This document shows positions 43,213-51,662 of a stretch of DNA of 64,000 nt, piece after piece (within the stretch, counting starts at the first letter, position 1; each line of letters opens with the position of its first letter). Origin of the DNA: Leucobacter denitrificans (GTDB lineage: Bacteria > Actinomycetota > Actinomycetes > Actinomycetales > Microbacteriaceae). The notes beneath the pieces are model-generated. The model ran no database searches, was not told where the DNA came from, and saw only the letters and a program-made list of their open reading frames with translations. The stretch is from contig NZ_CP060716.1 in the NCBI RefSeq assembly GCF_014396385.1, forward strand, positions 682,001-746,000, given 5' to 3'. The translations under genes and the position numbers were made by a program.

Positions 43213-44093
43213 ACGGTATCGAGGGCGTAGGCGGTGTGAGCGATAACGAGCGGCTGAACACGGCGTCGCGGGGATTTCTAGCGAGCCTCGACACACGCGA
43301 TACCCGCCTCACCGAACTCATGGATAACCCCGCCTGCGACAAGCGCGAGCTCCGCCGCACCCTTGAGCGGTTTCGGTTGATCAATCGCCTCGTGAGCGGA
43401 TGGGGTCGCGCGTACCGTTCCCAACTCCGGCCAGTGCTCGCGGAACTCCAAAGCCAGGGACAGGTCGACTCGCGTGCGCGACCCGAACCCCAAATACGTT
43501 CTGGTAACCAAACGCGGCTCCACGCTTACAGACAACGCCCTATCCGCATCCTAGACATCGGCTGCGGTGGAGGCGACGTACTTCGGCGCATTGTGCGGCT
43601 CGCGCGGCGCGACGGTTTCGAGGTCGAGGCACTCGGCATCGATGTGGATCCCACCGCTATCGCGGTCGCGCAGTCCCACCAGTCGCGGAACCCCGTTTCG
43701 GGCCTCACCTTTCGACAGGCGACGAGCAGAGACCTTGTTGCCGAGGGCGCAAGATTCAACATCGTGATCTCGAATCACCTGATCCACCATCTCGGCGCCT
43801 CAGAACACAGTGACGCCGAACCCAGCGGCTCTGAGTTCACCGAACTGTTCGCGGACTCGGCGCGGCTCGCGATCCACCTCTGCGTGCACTCAGACATTGC
43901 GCGACACCGCCTCGCCTACGCCGCCTACGCGCTGCTCGCGGCACCCCTCACCATCGGCACCTTCGCCTACACCGATGGGCTGCGCAGCATTCGCCGCAGC
44001 TACACGCACGCCGAACTCGTCGATCTCCTTCCGTCGAACTGGCGCGTCGAGCGGGCGACCCCCTTCCGCCTCCTCGCGGTGCTCAAGCGATAG
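43209..44093 (+). CDS. Class I SAM-dependent methyltransferase, PKS partner
   Basis: 294 residues from GTG 43209, which overlaps the PKS stop as GTGA. After a ~100-residue N-terminal helical region, motif I reads IRILDIGCGGGDVLRRIVRLA near residue 115-135. The acidic post-I residue is in ALGIDVDPTAIAVAQ, and motif IV-like FNIVISNHLIHHL near 185. The end (YTHAELVDLLPSNWRVERATPFRLLAVLKR) is typical of this fold. It probably methylates the polyketide product, by inference from the coupling. Confidence 0.9.
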   Translation: MNGIEGVGGVSDNERLNTASRGFLASLDTRDTRLTELMDNPACDKRELRRTLERFRLINRLVSGWGRAYRSQLRPVLAELQSQGQVDSRARPEPQIRSGNQTRLHAYRQRPIRILDIGCGGGDVLRRIVRLARRDGFEVEALGIDVDPTAIAVAQSHQSRNPVSGLTFRQATSRDLVAEGARFNIVISNHLIHHLGASEHSDAEPSGSEFTELFADSARLAIHLCVHSDIARHRLAYAAYALLAAPLTIGTFAYTDGLRSIRRSYTHAELVDLLPSNWRVERATPFRLLAVLKR

Positions 44094-44111
44094 GGCGGAC
44101 TCAGCCCCAGT

Positions 44112-44171
44112 GAGCGTCAGGCGAAGTCCGAGCGTCATGCGAAGGATTTTCGGCTGAGCGTTAGCCTGATG
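44112..44171. repeat. Short direct repeats upstream of the sulfonate-type operon
   Basis: GAGCGTCAGGCGAAG (44112-44126) and GAGCGTCATGCGAAG (44130-44144) differ at one base with an 18-bp period. A weaker third copy, GAGCGTTAGCCTGATGC, starts at 44156. They lie in the 233-bp gap between the methyltransferase stop and the operon start. Nothing else is evident there apart from the dyad at 44257. They could be operator copies. Confidence 0.55.
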
Positions 44172-44256
44172 CTTGATTTTCGCCTGGTCGCTAAATGGGG
44201 TGGGTGGATCGGCACCCGGGCAGATGTGGATCGCGCTTCCGAATTAACTGCGCTTA

Positions 44257-44287
44257 TCTGACGCCAAAGTTGAGCTTATGCGTCAGA
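44257..44287. promoter_or_regulatory. Perfect 8-bp dyad upstream of the ABC-acs-metY operon
   Basis: TCTGACGC (44257-44264) and GCGTCAGA (44280-44287) are exact inverted repeats with a 15-bp spacer, 39 bp before the first ATG (44327). The size and spacing suit a dimeric repressor site or an RNA hairpin. No known riboswitch or regulator consensus was recognised. Confidence 0.5.
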
Positions 44288-44326
44288 GTGTTACAGCCGA
44301 CTTTCACAAATCGCGAAAGGCCCGGC

Positions 44327-45277
44327 ATGCTTATACTCATGCCCGAAACGATCGAGACACAGCAGACCGCGCCCGCGGGTCGCGTGCGCATCGAGAACGT
44401 TGAGCGCACCTTCTCCACGCAGGAGGGTCCTCGCACCGTTCTGCGCGACCTCGATCTCGACGTAAACTCTGGCGAGATCATCGCGATTGTCGGCCCGTCA
44501 GGCTGCGGCAAGTCGACGCTGCTTCGCCTCGTTGGCGGGCTCGACTCCCCGACTGAGGGCGCGATCACCATTGATGAGGATCGCATTCGCGCGCACGACG
44601 ACCACACGGCGATCGCGTTTCAGGAGCCCCGGCTGCTCCCGTGGCGCACCATCGCGCAGAACGTTGCGCTCGGACTCCCCCGCGGTACCCGCGGCCGCCA
44701 GGCGAAGGAACGCGTCGCCGAGCTCCTCGAGCTCGTGGGCCTCACCCATGCGGCAGACCAGCGTCCGCGGGAGGTCTCGGGCGGCATGGCCCAGCGCGCC
44801 TCGCTCGCACGCGCCCTCGCGCGCAGCCCCCGCGTGCTGCTGCTCGATGAGCCGTTTGGGGCCCTCGACGCACTCACGCGCCTGAAGATGCACGACCTGC
44901 TGCTTGAGATCCACCGCGCACAGCCCACGACGATTGTGCTCGTCACGCACGACGTCGAAGAGGCAATCTATCTTGCGGATCGCGTGCTCATGCTTCGTAA
45001 TCTGCATGCAACCGACGCCGAGCCAGAGCGCCCCCGCGCAAAAGTTGTGGCCCTCGGTTCGAGCTCGGGTATTGGCGCGCTGGGATCCGCTCGAACTTCT
45101 GAATCACCCCACGAGACCGCGGTAAAAACCCGACCTACAAACGGCTCGATCGCCCGTCTCGTCTCTGTACCTGGCACACGCCCGCGCGATCGCGGCGCAC
45201 GTGCTTTCACCGATCTGCGCACCGGCCTGCTTGACGGGCTCGGTGTTCACAAACACATCACCAAGGAGAACGCATGA
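44327..45277 (+). CDS. ABC transporter ATP-binding protein (sulfonate/nitrate/taurine type)
   Basis: 316 residues from ATG 44327, with GAAAGG 6 nt upstream. The nucleotide-binding domain is complete: Walker A GPSGCGKST, Q-loop FQEPRLLPW, signature VSGGMAQRASLARAL, Walker B VLLLDEPFGALDALTR and the switch His in LVTHDVEEA. The FQEPRLLPW/R-T-x-x-QNVALGL pattern is that of SsuB/TauB-like proteins. A C-terminal extension of ~80 residues after the core (about 235-316) has no recognisable domain. It is gene 1 of a six-gene run with 4-bp overlaps. Confidence 0.92.
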   Translation: MLILMPETIETQQTAPAGRVRIENVERTFSTQEGPRTVLRDLDLDVNSGEIIAIVGPSGCGKSTLLRLVGGLDSPTEGAITIDEDRIRAHDDHTAIAFQEPRLLPWRTIAQNVALGLPRGTRGRQAKERVAELLELVGLTHAADQRPREVSGGMAQRASLARALARSPRVLLLDEPFGALDALTRLKMHDLLLEIHRAQPTTIVLVTHDVEEAIYLADRVLMLRNLHATDAEPERPRAKVVALGSSSGIGALGSARTSESPHETAVKTRPTNGSIARLVSVPGTRPRDRGARAFTDLRTGLLDGLGVHKHITKENA

Positions 45278-46305
45278 GTATCACGAAGAAGACCACACGA
45301 TCGATTACCGCGACCGCTGTCGCTGGCCTCCTCGCGCTCTCAATGGCAGGATGCGTTCAGGGCGAAGGTGGCGGATCCGAGGCACCTGCTGAGGGCAGCG
45401 AGTGGTCGACCAACACGCTCTCGATTGACTGGGCAACTTACAACCCGCTGAGCCTCGTCATCAAGGACCAGGGCCTCATCGAAGAGGCACTCGGCGACAC
45501 TGTCGAGGTCGAGTGGCTGCAGTCGGCTGGCAGCAACAAGGCAAACGAGATGCTCCGTTCGGGTTCGGTTGACGTCGGCTCGACCGCTGGTTCGGCCGCG
45601 CTCTTCGCTCGCGCCAATGGCTCGCCCATCAAGGTCATCAACATCTACTCGCAGCCAGAGTGGTCGGCGATCGTGGTTGACGCAGACAGCGAGATCACCG
45701 ACGTTGCTCAGCTCAAGGGCCAGTCGGTCGCTGCGACCAAGGGTACCGACCCATACTTCTTCCTCCTCCAGGCGCTCGAAGAGGCAGGCCTCACGATCGA
45801 CGACGTCGAGGTGCAGAACGTGCAGCACGCTGACGGCTGGTCACTGCTCGCCGGTGGATCAGTGCAGGCATGGAGCGGTCTCGATCCGATCATGGCCGGG
45901 GCAGAGCAGGATTCGGGCGCAAAGCTCATCTACCGCAACGTTGACTTCAACACCTACGGCTTCTTGAACGCGACCGAAGACTTTATCGAGAACCACGCTG
46001 ACGTCGCACAGGTCGTCGTCGATGCCTACGAAGAGGCTCGCGCATGGGCAGCTGAGAACCCAGACGAGGTTGCGCAGCTGCTTGCTGATGCAGCGTCGAT
46101 CGACATCGAGGTTGCGAAGAAGGTCATCGCTGAGCGCTCGAACCTGGACGTATCGGGCGTCCCGGGCCAGGCTCAGGTCGACGTGCTCAACGCGATCGCT
46201 CCGATCATCGCCGAGTCGGGCGACGTCTCGGGCGGCCAGGAGGCCCTCGACAAGGCAATCTCTGAGATCGTGTTCGATGAGTTCGCTCTGAAGGCAACCG
46301 AATGA
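45274..46305 (+). CDS. ABC transporter substrate-binding lipoprotein (SsuA/NrtA-like)
   Basis: 343 residues. The signal peptide has a TTRSITATAVAGLLALSMAGC end with lipobox SMAGC, so Cys ~27 is lipidated. The mature part is NMT1/SsuA-like: LSIDWATYNPLSLVIKDQGLIEEAL, WLQSAGSNKANEMLRSGSVDVGSTAGSAALFARANGSP, LKGQSVAATKGTDPYFFLLQALE, and GLDPIMAGAEQ. This family binds alkanesulfonates, taurine, thiamine precursors or similar. It overlaps both neighbours by 4 bp. Actual ligand unknown. Confidence 0.92.
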   Translation: MSITKKTTRSITATAVAGLLALSMAGCVQGEGGGSEAPAEGSEWSTNTLSIDWATYNPLSLVIKDQGLIEEALGDTVEVEWLQSAGSNKANEMLRSGSVDVGSTAGSAALFARANGSPIKVINIYSQPEWSAIVVDADSEITDVAQLKGQSVAATKGTDPYFFLLQALEEAGLTIDDVEVQNVQHADGWSLLAGGSVQAWSGLDPIMAGAEQDSGAKLIYRNVDFNTYGFLNATEDFIENHADVAQVVVDAYEEARAWAAENPDEVAQLLADAASIDIEVAKKVIAERSNLDVSGVPGQAQVDVLNAIAPIIAESGDVSGGQEALDKAISEIVFDEFALKATE

Positions 46306-47111
46306 CTGATGGGGTAACCACGACCACAGGGGCGGCGCAGCAGCGTGCGCCCCTGTGGTCGCTTACTTGGGTCAAGATCGCGGGCGGATTTATTGTTCCG
46401 CTCGTCATTCTCGCGCTCTGGCATTACGTCACGACGACTGGCATCGTGCCGACGTACCGGCTTCCGACGCCGTGGTCGGTCGTCGAGGCCGGCATTGAGC
46501 TCGTGCAGCGCGGCGAGCTCTGGCTGCATATCGCGATCTCGGTGCAGCGCGTGTTCATCGGCTTTGCCGCTGGATCACTTATCGCACTCGCATTCGCCGC
46601 CATCGTTGGTCTCTCGCGCATCGGCGGGGTGCTCCTCGCTCCCACGCTCGTTGCGCTCCGCGCCGTGCCGTCGCTGGCCTGGGTGCCGCTGCTCATTCTC
46701 TGGCTGCAGGTTGGTGAGGAGTCGAAGATCACGCTGATCGCGATCGGCGCGTTCTTCCCCGTGTACACCACGGTCGCCGACGCGCTGCGCCACGTGAACC
46801 CGCAGATTGTCGAGGCCGGCCGCACGTTCGGCCTGCGCGGCTGGTCGCTGTTCCTCACCGTGCAGCTGCCGGCGGTCGTGCCATCGGTCGTGTCTGGCCT
46901 GCGCCTCGCGCTCGCTCAGGCGTGGCTGTTCCTCGTCGCCGCCGAGCTTCTCGGCGCTTCGATGGGTCTCGGCTGGATGCTCAACGACTCGCAGCAGACC
47001 GGTCGCGTCGACCGTATCCTCCTCGCTATCGTGCTCCTCGCTCTGCTCGGCACCATCACGAACGCGATTCTCGTTGTGTTCGAGAAGGCTGTGCTGAAGA
47101 GGTGGATGTGA
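46302..47111 (+). CDS. ABC transporter permease (SsuC/TauC-like)
   Basis: 269 residues with about six spans. The EAA coupling loop is EAGRTFGLRGWSLFLTVQLPAVVPSVVSGLRLALAQAW near residue 175-210. Other landmarks are YRLPTPWSVVEAGIEL near 50 and LRAVPSLAWVPLLILWLQVGEESKITLIAIGAFFPVYTT near 115-150, both typical of the sulfonate/nitrate/taurine branch. It pairs with the ATPase and binding protein in the same run. GTGA overlap with the ligase gene. Confidence 0.93.
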   Translation: MTDGVTTTTGAAQQRAPLWSLTWVKIAGGFIVPLVILALWHYVTTTGIVPTYRLPTPWSVVEAGIELVQRGELWLHIAISVQRVFIGFAAGSLIALAFAAIVGLSRIGGVLLAPTLVALRAVPSLAWVPLLILWLQVGEESKITLIAIGAFFPVYTTVADALRHVNPQIVEAGRTFGLRGWSLFLTVQLPAVVPSVVSGLRLALAQAWLFLVAAELLGASMGLGWMLNDSQQTGRVDRILLAIVLLALLGTITNAILVVFEKAVLKRWM

Positions 47112-49111
47112 CCGCAGAAGCTGGCCTCGTCGAGAACCGTCTCGTCGAGACGCGCTCCTACCCCGCCCCTGCGGCGTTCGCCGCCCAGGCGAATGTCGAC
47201 GCGTCAGTCTACGAGACCGCAAACGCAGACCCGGTAGCGTTCTGGGAGGCCGCCGCGCGCAGACTCGATTGGGTGACGCCGTGGCACACTGCGCACACGT
47301 GGTCGCCTCCGGTCGAAGGCCCCGACGGTCTCACCGTGCCCGAGGCCACGTGGTTTGCGGGCGGCACCCTCAATGTCGCTGTCAATTGTGTGGATCGTCA
47401 CGTTGACGCAGGTCGCGGCAATAAAACGGCGCTCTTCTTTGAGGGCGAACCCGGCGACCGCGTCACCGTGAGCTACGCCGACCTGCAGCGCCGAGTGGCC
47501 CAGGCCGCGAACGCGCTCATCCAACTCGGAATCGGGCCGGGCGACCGCGTTGTCATCTACCTGCCCGTGCTCATCGAGACCGTCGTCATCACCCTCGCGT
47601 GCGCGCGCATCGGCGCGGTGCACTCGCTGGTGTTCGGCGGATTCTCGGCCGAGGCCGTGCGGTTCCGACTCGAAGACACCCGCGCAAAGTTGCTCGTCAC
47701 GACCGACGGGCAAAATCGCCGTGGCAAGCAGGTAGAGGTGAAGTCGGCTGCCGATATCGCAGCGGCGGATCTGTCCCACCTCGAACACGTACTCGTTGTG
47801 CGCCGCACCGGGCAAGACATCGCCTGGACCGAGGGCCGCGACGTCTGGTGGCACGAAGCCGTCGACACGCAACCAGACACGCACACTCCGCAGGCGTTCG
47901 ACTCAGAGCACCCGCTCTTCATCATCTACACCTCGGGTACGACGGGCACCCCGAAGGGTCTCGTGCACACTTCCGGCGGATACCTCACGCACGCGAGCTA
48001 CGCGCACTGGTCGCACTTCGATGCGAAACCCGACGACGTGCACTGGTGCACCGCAGACCTCGCGTGGGTCACCGCGCACACGTACGAGATCTACGGCCCG
48101 CTCTCGAACGGCCTCACCCAGGTCATCTACGAGGGCACGCCCGACACCCCGCACCGCGAGCGGCACCTCGAGATCATCGAGCGCTACGGCGTGACCGTCT
48201 ATTACACGGCTCCCACACTGATCCGCTCGTTTATGACCTGGTTCGGCGATGACCTGCCGACCGGCCACGACCTCTCGTCGATTCGCTTGCTCGGCACTGT
48301 CGGCGAGGCAATCAACCCCGAGGCGTGGGTCTGGTTCCGCCGCAACTTTGGTCGCGACGAGACACCCGTAATCGATACATGGTGGCAGTCCGAGACCGGC
48401 GCCGCGATGATCGTGCCGCTCCCTGGCGTCACAACGCTCAAACCGGGTTCCGCCACCGTTGCGCTGCCGGGAATCGACATGGCCGTCGTTGACGAGTCGG
48501 GCACCCCGGTTGAACCCGGCAGGTCAGGAACGCTCGTCGCGAGGCGCCCGTGGCCCGGCATGGCCCGCACCGTGTGGGGTAATCCCGAGCGCTACCGCGA
48601 CTCGTACTGGGCCCCCTTTGCGGGCCACGGCGAGCACGGCGCGTACTATGTTGCGGGCGACGGAGCTACCGTAGACGCCGACGGGTATATCTGGATCCTC
48701 GGACGCCTCGACGACGTCGTGAACGTCTCGGGCCACCGACTTTCGACCATAGAGATTGAATCGTCGTTGGTCTCGCACCCCGCGGTTGGCGAGGCGGGCG
48801 TGACCGGCGTGTTTGATCCGCTCACTGGCCAAGCGGTCGCGGCATTCGTCGTCGATGGATCGGCCGGCGCCGCCTCACACGACGAGCTTCGCGCCCAGGT
48901 CGCCCACGACATTGGGCCGATCGCGAAACCGCAGATCATTGTGCGGGTTCCTGAACTTCCCAAAACTCGCTCGGGTAAAATTCTGCGACGGCTGCTTGCG
49001 CAGCTGTGGCAGGGCGATCCGCTCGGCGATACCACCAGCCTGCAAAACCCCTGGGCCATCGATGGCGTGCGCGAAGCCGTGCGCGAGGCCCGCGACAAGG
49101 AGACCAAATGA
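47108..49111 (+). CDS. Acetyl-CoA-synthetase-like acyl-CoA ligase
   Basis: 667 residues from GTG 47108, inside the GTGA overlap. The N-terminal ACAS_N-like segment (DPVAFWEAAARRLDWVTPW) precedes the adenylation domain. Motifs: P-loop FIIYTSGTTGTPKGLVHTSGGYL near residue 280, VTAHTYEIYGPLSNG, TWWQSETGA near 425, GDGATVDADGYIWILGRLDDVVNVSGHRLSTIEIES near 515-550, and the catalytic Lys in LPKTRSGKILRRLL near 620. It probably activates acetate, propionate or another small acid with ATP and CoA. Membership in a transporter-metY operon is unusual for a housekeeping acs, so the substrate may differ. Confidence 0.93.
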   Translation: MTAEAGLVENRLVETRSYPAPAAFAAQANVDASVYETANADPVAFWEAAARRLDWVTPWHTAHTWSPPVEGPDGLTVPEATWFAGGTLNVAVNCVDRHVDAGRGNKTALFFEGEPGDRVTVSYADLQRRVAQAANALIQLGIGPGDRVVIYLPVLIETVVITLACARIGAVHSLVFGGFSAEAVRFRLEDTRAKLLVTTDGQNRRGKQVEVKSAADIAAADLSHLEHVLVVRRTGQDIAWTEGRDVWWHEAVDTQPDTHTPQAFDSEHPLFIIYTSGTTGTPKGLVHTSGGYLTHASYAHWSHFDAKPDDVHWCTADLAWVTAHTYEIYGPLSNGLTQVIYEGTPDTPHRERHLEIIERYGVTVYYTAPTLIRSFMTWFGDDLPTGHDLSSIRLLGTVGEAINPEAWVWFRRNFGRDETPVIDTWWQSETGAAMIVPLPGVTTLKPGSATVALPGIDMAVVDESGTPVEPGRSGTLVARRPWPGMARTVWGNPERYRDSYWAPFAGHGEHGAYYVAGDGATVDADGYIWILGRLDDVVNVSGHRLSTIEIESSLVSHPAVGEAGVTGVFDPLTGQAVAAFVVDGSAGAASHDELRAQVAHDIGPIAKPQIIVRVPELPKTRSGKILRRLLAQLWQGDPLGDTTSLQNPWAIDGVREAVREARDKETK

Positions 49112-50442
49112 GTGAGCACCAGTTCGGGTTCCGCACCCGAGCCCTCCACGCTGGAGGCACCCCCGACGCGACCACAGGCGCCCGGGCCGTGCCGATCTAC
49201 CAGACCACATCGTTCGTGTTCGACAACTCGAAAGACGCAGCGAACCTCTTCGCCCTGCAGAAGTACGGCAACATCTACTCGCGCATCGGCAACCCGACCG
49301 TCGCGGCTCTCGAAGAGCGCATCGCGTCGCTCGAGGGTGGCATCGGCGCGGTCGCGACCGCGAGCGGCATGTCTGCCGAATTCATCACGTTTGCCGCGCT
49401 CGTCGGTCAGGGCGACCACATCGTCGCATCGGCGCAGCTTTACGGTGGCACCGTCACCCAACTCGACGTGACGCTTCGCCGCTTCGGCGTCGACACCACG
49501 TTCGTGGCGAGCGCCGACCCCGAGGAGTTCCGCAAGGAGATTCGCGCGAACACCAAGGCGCTCTACGTCGAGGTCATCGGTAACCCCGGCGGCGAGATCG
49601 CCGACATCGAGGGGCTCGCAGCCGTCGCGCACGAGGCCGGTATTCCGCTCGTCGTCGATGCGACCCTCGCGACCCCGTACCTCGTGCGCCCAATCGAGTA
49701 CGGTGCTGACATCGTGATCCACTCGGTCACCAAGTTCCTCGGCGGCCACGGCACCACACTCGGCGGCGTCGTCGTCGAGGCGGGCACCTTCAACTGGGGC
49801 AACGGCAAGTTCCCCACGATGACCGAGCCGGTCGAGTCATACGGCGGCATCTCGTGGTGGGACAACTTCGGCGAGTACGGCTTCCTCACGAAGCTCCGCA
49901 GCGAGCAGCTTCGCGACATCGGCCCCTCGCTCAGCCCGCAGTCTGCGTTCAACCTGCTGCAGGGCGTCGAGACGCTGCCGCAGCGCATCGACGCGCACGT
50001 CGCAAACGCACGCATCGTTGCTGAGTGGCTCGCTGATGACCCACGTATCTCGTTCGTCACGTGGGCCGGCCTCGACGGCCACCCACACCAGGAGCGCGCG
50101 CAGAAGTACCTGCCGCTCGGCCCCGGTTCGGTGTTTGCGTTCGGCGTGCGCCCGTCGGGTGACTTTGCCTCTGACGCCGAACGCCAGCAGGCGGCGCGCG
50201 AAACCGGTGAGAAGTTCATCGACTCGCTGCAGCTCGCGAGCCACCTCGCGAACATCGGTGACGCGCGTACGCTCGTGATCCACCCCGGCTCGACGACCCA
50301 CCAGCAGCTCTCTGACGAACAGCTCGAAAAGGCTGGCGTGCCTGCTGACCTGATCCGCATTTCGGTCGGTATCGAGGACCCAGAAGACATCGTGTGGGAT
50401 CTGGATCAGGCCCTCACCCTCGCGACAGGAGAAACCCGATGA
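49108..50442 (+). CDS. metY: O-acetylhomoserine sulfhydrylase-like PLP enzyme (MetY)
   Basis: 444 residues. Cys/Met-metabolism PLP family: TSFVFDNSKDAANLFALQKYGNIYSRIGNPTVAALEERIASLEGG near residue 35-75, catalytic Lys in IHSVTKFLGGHGTTLGG near 210, and VIHPGSTTHQQLS near 390. The length and the sequence after the Lys fit MetY rather than MetB. It would join O-acetylhomoserine and sulfide, or a related sulfur nucleophile, to homocysteine. Four-base overlaps link it to the acyl-CoA ligase upstream and the CoA-binding protein downstream. Confidence 0.92.
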   Translation: MSEHQFGFRTRALHAGGTPDATTGARAVPIYQTTSFVFDNSKDAANLFALQKYGNIYSRIGNPTVAALEERIASLEGGIGAVATASGMSAEFITFAALVGQGDHIVASAQLYGGTVTQLDVTLRRFGVDTTFVASADPEEFRKEIRANTKALYVEVIGNPGGEIADIEGLAAVAHEAGIPLVVDATLATPYLVRPIEYGADIVIHSVTKFLGGHGTTLGGVVVEAGTFNWGNGKFPTMTEPVESYGGISWWDNFGEYGFLTKLRSEQLRDIGPSLSPQSAFNLLQGVETLPQRIDAHVANARIVAEWLADDPRISFVTWAGLDGHPHQERAQKYLPLGPGSVFAFGVRPSGDFASDAERQQAARETGEKFIDSLQLASHLANIGDARTLVIHPGSTTHQQLSDEQLEKAGVPADLIRISVGIEDPEDIVWDLDQALTLATGETR

Positions 50443-51008
50443 GCGACGCGAACACCCCCGCTACTGCACCCCAGGGCGACGCTTGCGCGCTGCCCGCGCC
50501 TGCCGCGTCTGGCCCCGCGCACGCCGAGCGCACTTGGCAGGGGCCGACCGCTCCTGAGCGCCTCGGAATTCTGCGCCGCGCCAAGTCGATCGCGATTGTC
50601 GGCGCGTCAAACAACCCCTCGCGCGCGAGCTACTTCGTTGCGACGTACCTGCTCTCGAGCTCACCGTACGACGTGTACTTCGTGAACCCTCGCGCGACCG
50701 AGATTCTCGGTCAGCCCGTCTACGCGTCGCTCGCAGACCTGCCGGTCGTGCCCGACATCGTTGACGTGTTCCGCAAGGATGAGGACCTGCCCGGCGTCGC
50801 TCGGGAGGCCGTCGAGATCGGCGCGAAGGCGCTCTGGCTGCAGCTCGGTTCATGGAATGAGGAAGCCGCTGCAATTGCCGAGGATGCGGGGCTCGACGTG
50901 GTGATGGATCGCTGCGTGAAGATCGAGCACGCTCGCTTCCACGGTGGGCTGCACCTCGCAGGCTTCGACACCGGCGTGATCTCGTCGAAGCGCCAGGTCG
51001 TCGCGTAG
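50439..51008 (+). CDS. CoA-binding domain protein, operon end
   Basis: 189 residues. An Ala/Pro-rich leader of ~40 residues precedes a CoA-binding Rossmann domain: ILRRAKSIAIVGASNNPSRASYFVATYLLSS, YDVYFVNPRATEILGQPVYASLADLPVVPDIVDVFRK, ALWLQLGSWNEEAAAIAEDAGLDVVMDRC. This is the YccU-type small CoA-binding family. It is the last gene of the six-gene run (ATGA overlap with metY) and may deliver or hold an acyl-CoA for the preceding enzymes, by inference. Confidence 0.92.
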   Translation: MSDANTPATAPQGDACALPAPAASGPAHAERTWQGPTAPERLGILRRAKSIAIVGASNNPSRASYFVATYLLSSSPYDVYFVNPRATEILGQPVYASLADLPVVPDIVDVFRKDEDLPGVAREAVEIGAKALWLQLGSWNEEAAAIAEDAGLDVVMDRCVKIEHARFHGGLHLAGFDTGVISSKRQVVA

Positions 51009-51010
51009 GT

Positions 51011-51532
51011 CTACGAGCGGCGGTCGGGCTCAGCCTCTGAGTCGAGTTCGGCTGCAGCTTTGACTTCGTCGCGGCGATCCGCCTCTTTGAGTTCGAGGCC
51101 CGATGCGCTCGCAAGGAACAGGTGCTTCACCGCGCGCGTGAGTGCACGGAACCCCTCGGTTGCTACCGCCACGTCTGGGGCTGAGTGGTCGAGCCCGAGC
51201 GTCGTGAGCGCGTCAGCGATGGCGCCAGCGGCGAGGTAGTCCTCGACCGCAAACTCCCCCGCGTCGCCAGCCAGCACGAGGTTGATGGTGGTGCGGCCCG
51301 CGCGAGCGAGCTGCTCCTTGTACACAGCTTTTGCTGTGGCAGTGGCGTTGCGAAGCGATCCACTGAACACTGCCGGGCCATGCGCGAGGCCGACCGCCTG
51401 CGCGACGAGCGCGTCGTCTGCGCCGATCGCATCTACGACCACCACAATGTCAGCTTCAGCGAGCCGCTCGAGCCCCTTCGATCCCCATCCGAGTCGTACC
51501 TGATAGTTCCATTGTGAGCGAGCGTCAGTCAT
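51011..51532 (-). CDS. Short ComB-like (2-phosphosulfolactate phosphatase family) protein
   Basis: 173 residues, shorter than the ~230-240 typical of ComB. It begins SQWNYQVRLGWGSKGLERLAEADIVVVVDAIGADDALVAQA and keeps FSGSLRNATATAKAVYKEQLARAGRTTINLVLAGDAGEFAVEDYLAAGAIADAL, the ComB core. The C-terminus is acidic and basic without the usual last strands. In coenzyme M synthesis ComB removes phosphate from 2-phosphosulfolactate. Actinobacterial relatives have no proven function. It converges on the sulfur operon with a 2-bp gap, a suggestive but unproven link. Confidence 0.78.
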   Translation of the reverse strand: MTDARSQWNYQVRLGWGSKGLERLAEADIVVVVDAIGADDALVAQAVGLAHGPAVFSGSLRNATATAKAVYKEQLARAGRTTINLVLAGDAGEFAVEDYLAAGAIADALTTLGLDHSAPDVAVATEGFRALTRAVKHLFLASASGLELKEADRRDEVKAAAELDSEAEPDRRS

Positions 51533-51662
51533 GCCATCAGCTTAGGCTCACTGCCGGAGCTCAAGCGTCAATGTTGCGCGTAGTTACGACCTTGCTCTGC
51601 ACTATTGCGCTCGATTACGCAACGGGTCCTCGCAACTCAGTGCAAGGGCGTAGAGTTGAGGC

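Noticed and set aside
44094..44326. SAM or cobalamin riboswitch before the MetY operon
   Set aside because: No core motif of those riboswitches is visible; only repeats and a dyad.
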